A stretch of 64,000 nt of DNA, taken from the NCBI RefSeq assembly GCF_003337435.1, contig NZ_QPJS01000002.1, positions 310,001-374,000 on the forward strand, in the 5' to 3' direction. The position numbers were made by a program, and so were the translations under genes. Position 1 is the first letter of the stretch; each line of letters begins with the position of its first letter. Source of the DNA: Schleiferia thermophila. GTDB lineage: Bacteria; Bacteroidota; Bacteroidia; Flavobacteriales; Schleiferiaceae. Shown here one piece after another: positions 62,225 to 64,000 of the stretch. A model generated the notes under the pieces. It saw only the letters and a list, made by a program, of their open reading frames with translations. It was not told where the DNA came from and did no database searches.

Positions 62225-64000
62225 TTATTCTTCTGTGATTTCCGGGACTTCGATATTGGTGAAGGTGAAGTCCCGGCCGTCGTGGTCGAGCAGTATGACG
62301 CTTTCGGGGGTGAGGCGGCCGGAGAGGATTTCTTTGGAGAGTTGGTTGAGGACTAGTTTTTGGATGAGTCGCTTGACGGGCCGGGCGCCAAATTGGGGGT
62401 CGTAACCGGCTTCGGCGAGGTAGCGAATGGCTTCGTCGGTGTATTCGAGGGTGATGTTTTGGGATTCGAGTAGTTTTTTGACTTCGTTGAGACGCAGGCG
62501 CACGATATCGTTCATCTGTTCGCTGCTGAGCGGGGCGAACATAATGACTTCGTCGATGCGGTTGAGGAATTCCGGGCGGATGCTTCGCTTGAGAAGGGCG
62601 AATACTTCATCGCGGAGGGATTCGAGGATTTGCTCGCGGGAGCTGCTGTTGATTTCTTCGAGGCGTTCCTGGATGAGGTGGGAGCCTATGTTGGAGGTCA
62701 TTATGATGATGGTGTTTTTAAAGTTGACGGTGCGGCCTTTGGCGTCGGTGAGCCGGCCGTCGTCAAGTACCTGGAGGAGTATGTTGAAGACATCTGGGTG
62801 GGCTTTTTCGATTTCGTCGAGCAGGACGATGCTGTAGGGGCGGTGGCGTATGGCTTCGGTGAGTTGTCCGCCTTCGTCGTAGCCTACGTATCCCGGGGGC
62901 GCGCCGATGAGACGGCTGACGGTGTGCCGTTCTTGGTATTCGCTCATGTCGATGCGGACCATGGCTTTTTCGTCGTTGAAGAGGACTTCGGCCAGGGCGC
63001 GGGCGAGCTCGGTTTTACCGACGCCGGTGGTTCCGAGGAAGATGAAGGAGCCGATGGGTCGTCTGGGGTCCTGTAGGCCGGCGCGGCTGCGACGAATGGC
63101 GTCGGCGACGGCAGCAATGGCTTCATCCTGACCGACGACGCGTTTGTGGAGTTCTTCTTCGAGGCGAAGGAGTTTTTCGCGTTCGCTTTCGAGCATTTTG
63201 GAGACGGGGATTCCGGTCCAGCGGGATACGACTTCGGCGATTTCCTGGGCGTCGACTTCTTCTTTGATGAAGCGGTTGCCTTGGGTGTTGAGTTGTCGTT
63301 CGGCTTCTTTGAGTTGGTTTTCGACTTCTTTGATGCGGCCATAGCGGATTTCGGCTACGCGGCCGTAGTCACCGGCGCGTTCGGCAGCTTCAGCCTGGAT
63401 GCGGAGGTCTTCGAGTTGTTTTTTGAGGGATTGCAGGTGTTCGATGGCTTCTTTTTCGCGTAGCCAAGCGGCATTGAGGGCGGAACGTTTTTCGTTGAGT
63501 TCGGCGAGTTCTTCGCGGATGAGAGCGATGCGTTTTTCGTCGTTTTCGCGTTTCATGGCTTCGAGCTCGATTTCGAGCTGTCGTATTTTGCGGTCGAGGT
63601 CGTCGATTTCTTCGGGTTTGCTGTTGATTTGCATGCGGAGGCGAGAGGCGGCTTCGTCCATGAGGTCGATGGCCTTATCGGGGAGGAAGCGGTCGGTGAT
63701 GTAGCGGGTGGAGAGTTCTACGGCGGCTACGATGGCTTCGTCTTTGATGCGGACTTTGTGGTGCATTTCGTAGCGGTCTTTGATGCCTCTCAGGATGGCG
63801 ATAGCGTCTTCCGGCTGTGGTTCGTCGACGAGTACTTTTTGGAATCGGCGTTCGAGGGCTTTGTCTTTTTCGAAATATTTTTGGTATTCGCCTAGTGTGG
63901 TGGCGCCGATGGCTCTGAGCTCACCGCGAGCGAGGGCTGGTTTGAGGATGTTGGCAGCGTCCATAGCGCCTTCGCCGGCTCCGGCTCCTACGAGGGTGTG
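62225..64000 (-). CDS. clpB: ATP-dependent chaperone ClpB, 5' part missing
   Basis: Hexameric disaggregase working with DnaK. The visible 591 residues run from the middle of the first AAA+ domain ([20 protein letters not shown], then [28 protein letters not shown] with the arginine finger) through the coiled-coil M domain (about 63300-63650 region) to the second AAA+ domain with Walker [12 protein letters not shown], Walker [14 protein letters not shown] and the ClpB ending with [15 protein letters not shown]. The frame is open to the window edge; the ATG at 63964 is internal. The N-terminal substrate domain and first Walker A lie outside. The gene is rich in C- and G-ending codons compared with its neighbours. 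Confidence 0.96.
   Translation of the reverse strand, partial: HTLVGAGAGEGAMDAANILKPALARGELRAIGATTLGEYQKYFEKDKALERRFQKVLVDEPQPEDAIAILRGIKDRYEMHHKVRIKDEAIVAAVELSTRYITDRFLPDKAIDLMDEAASRLRMQINSKPEEIDDLDRKIRQLEIELEAMKRENDEKRIALIREELAELNEKRSALNAAWLREKEAIEHLQSLKKQLEDLRIQAEAAERAGDYGRVAEIRYGRIKEVENQLKEAERQLNTQGNRFIKEEVDAQEIAEVVSRWTGIPVSKMLESEREKLLRLEEELHKRVVGQDEAIAAVADAIRRSRAGLQDPRRPIGSFIFLGTTGVGKTELARALAEVLFNDEKAMVRIDMSEYQERHTVSRLIGAPPGYVGYDEGGQLTEAIRHRPYSIVLLDEIEKAHPDVFNILLQVLDDGRLTDAKGRTVNFKNTIIIMTSNIGSHLIQERLEEINSSSREQILESLRDEVFALLKRSIRPEFLNRIDEVIMFAPLSSEQMNDIVRLRLNEVKKLLESQNITLEYTDEAIRYLAEAGYDPQFGARPVKRLIQKLVLNQLSKEILSGRLTPESVILLDHDGRDFTFTNIEVPEITEE

Noticed and set aside
62630-63895. Several plus-strand open frames antisense to clpB
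   Set aside because: Shadows of the GC-biased clpB coding sequence; no independent start signals or recognisable products.

Overview
The window reads as a chromosomal segment of a free-living, aerobic member of the Bacteroidota. The order is uncertain; a Saprospiria- or Cytophagia-like lineage would fit. The evidence is the Bacteroidota -7 promoter box TAnnTTTG in front of many genes, lineage-typical families (DUF4270, DUF4296, DUF4837, LruC-domain, YaiO), a type IX secretion C-terminal domain, and the fixed blocks rimP-nusA-infB, glmS-DUF4270-glgA'//panC-panD and dpm-pyrC-DUF4296. No rRNA, intact tRNA, CRISPR array, prophage or insertion sequence was found.

Layout. 1-8.7 kb: a truncated CcoI-type copper P-ATPase divergent from a Crp/Fnr regulator, then an AlkB-like alkane hydroxylase with a hotdog thioesterase, cytidylate kinase, an acyl-CoA-binding protein, a DivIC/FtsB protein, a lone 2-oxoacid:ferredoxin oxidoreductase beta subunit, and a cytochrome c peroxidase/azurin pair. 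An AT-rich gap of about 0.75 kb follows. 9.5-17.2 kb: the translation operon rimP-nusA-infB with two SDR-type genes behind it (one a threonine 3-dehydrogenase), plus a sirtuin. 17.3-21.6 kb: a tightly overlapped four-gene operon (receiver protein, YaiO outer-membrane barrel, membrane-anchored HEAT-repeat protein, processive-type GT2 synthase), the best candidate here for an undescribed polysaccharide synthesis and export machine. 21.6-32.5 kb: fused 2-oxoacid dehydrogenase E1, an arginine-decarboxylase-type enzyme, glmS-DUF4270-half glycogen synthase, panC-panD-flippase-like protein and an SDR.

32.5-42.8 kb: a T9SS-sorted beta-propeller protein; lipA in an operon with an outer-membrane protein and a previously uncalled 42-residue lipoprotein; ung, an Omp85-like protein and a bifunctional beta-oxidation enzyme followed by a GC-rich structured intergenic sequence. 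42.8-57 kb: typA, a large lipoprotein, pterin dehydratase, a FabG plus an altered FabH-like pair, a decayed gene, a YdeI-like protein, a second sortilin-like propeller protein and an LruC-domain lipoprotein. 57-64 kb: DUF4837-MltD, DUF4296-pyrC-dpm, a second GC-rich palindromic element, and clpB cut by the right edge.

The metabolic picture is aerobic: copper delivery to a cbb3 oxidase, peroxide removal through azurin, and alkane/fatty-acid use (AlkB, thioesterase, ACBP, FadJ-like enzyme, FabG/FabH-like pair). Cell-envelope functions are prominent (DivIC, MltD, glmS, Omp85-like, GT2 operon). The fadJ-like and clpB genes are markedly rich in C-ending codons compared with their AT-rich neighbours. 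Several genes appear to use GTG or TTG starts placed on the stop codon of the gene before.
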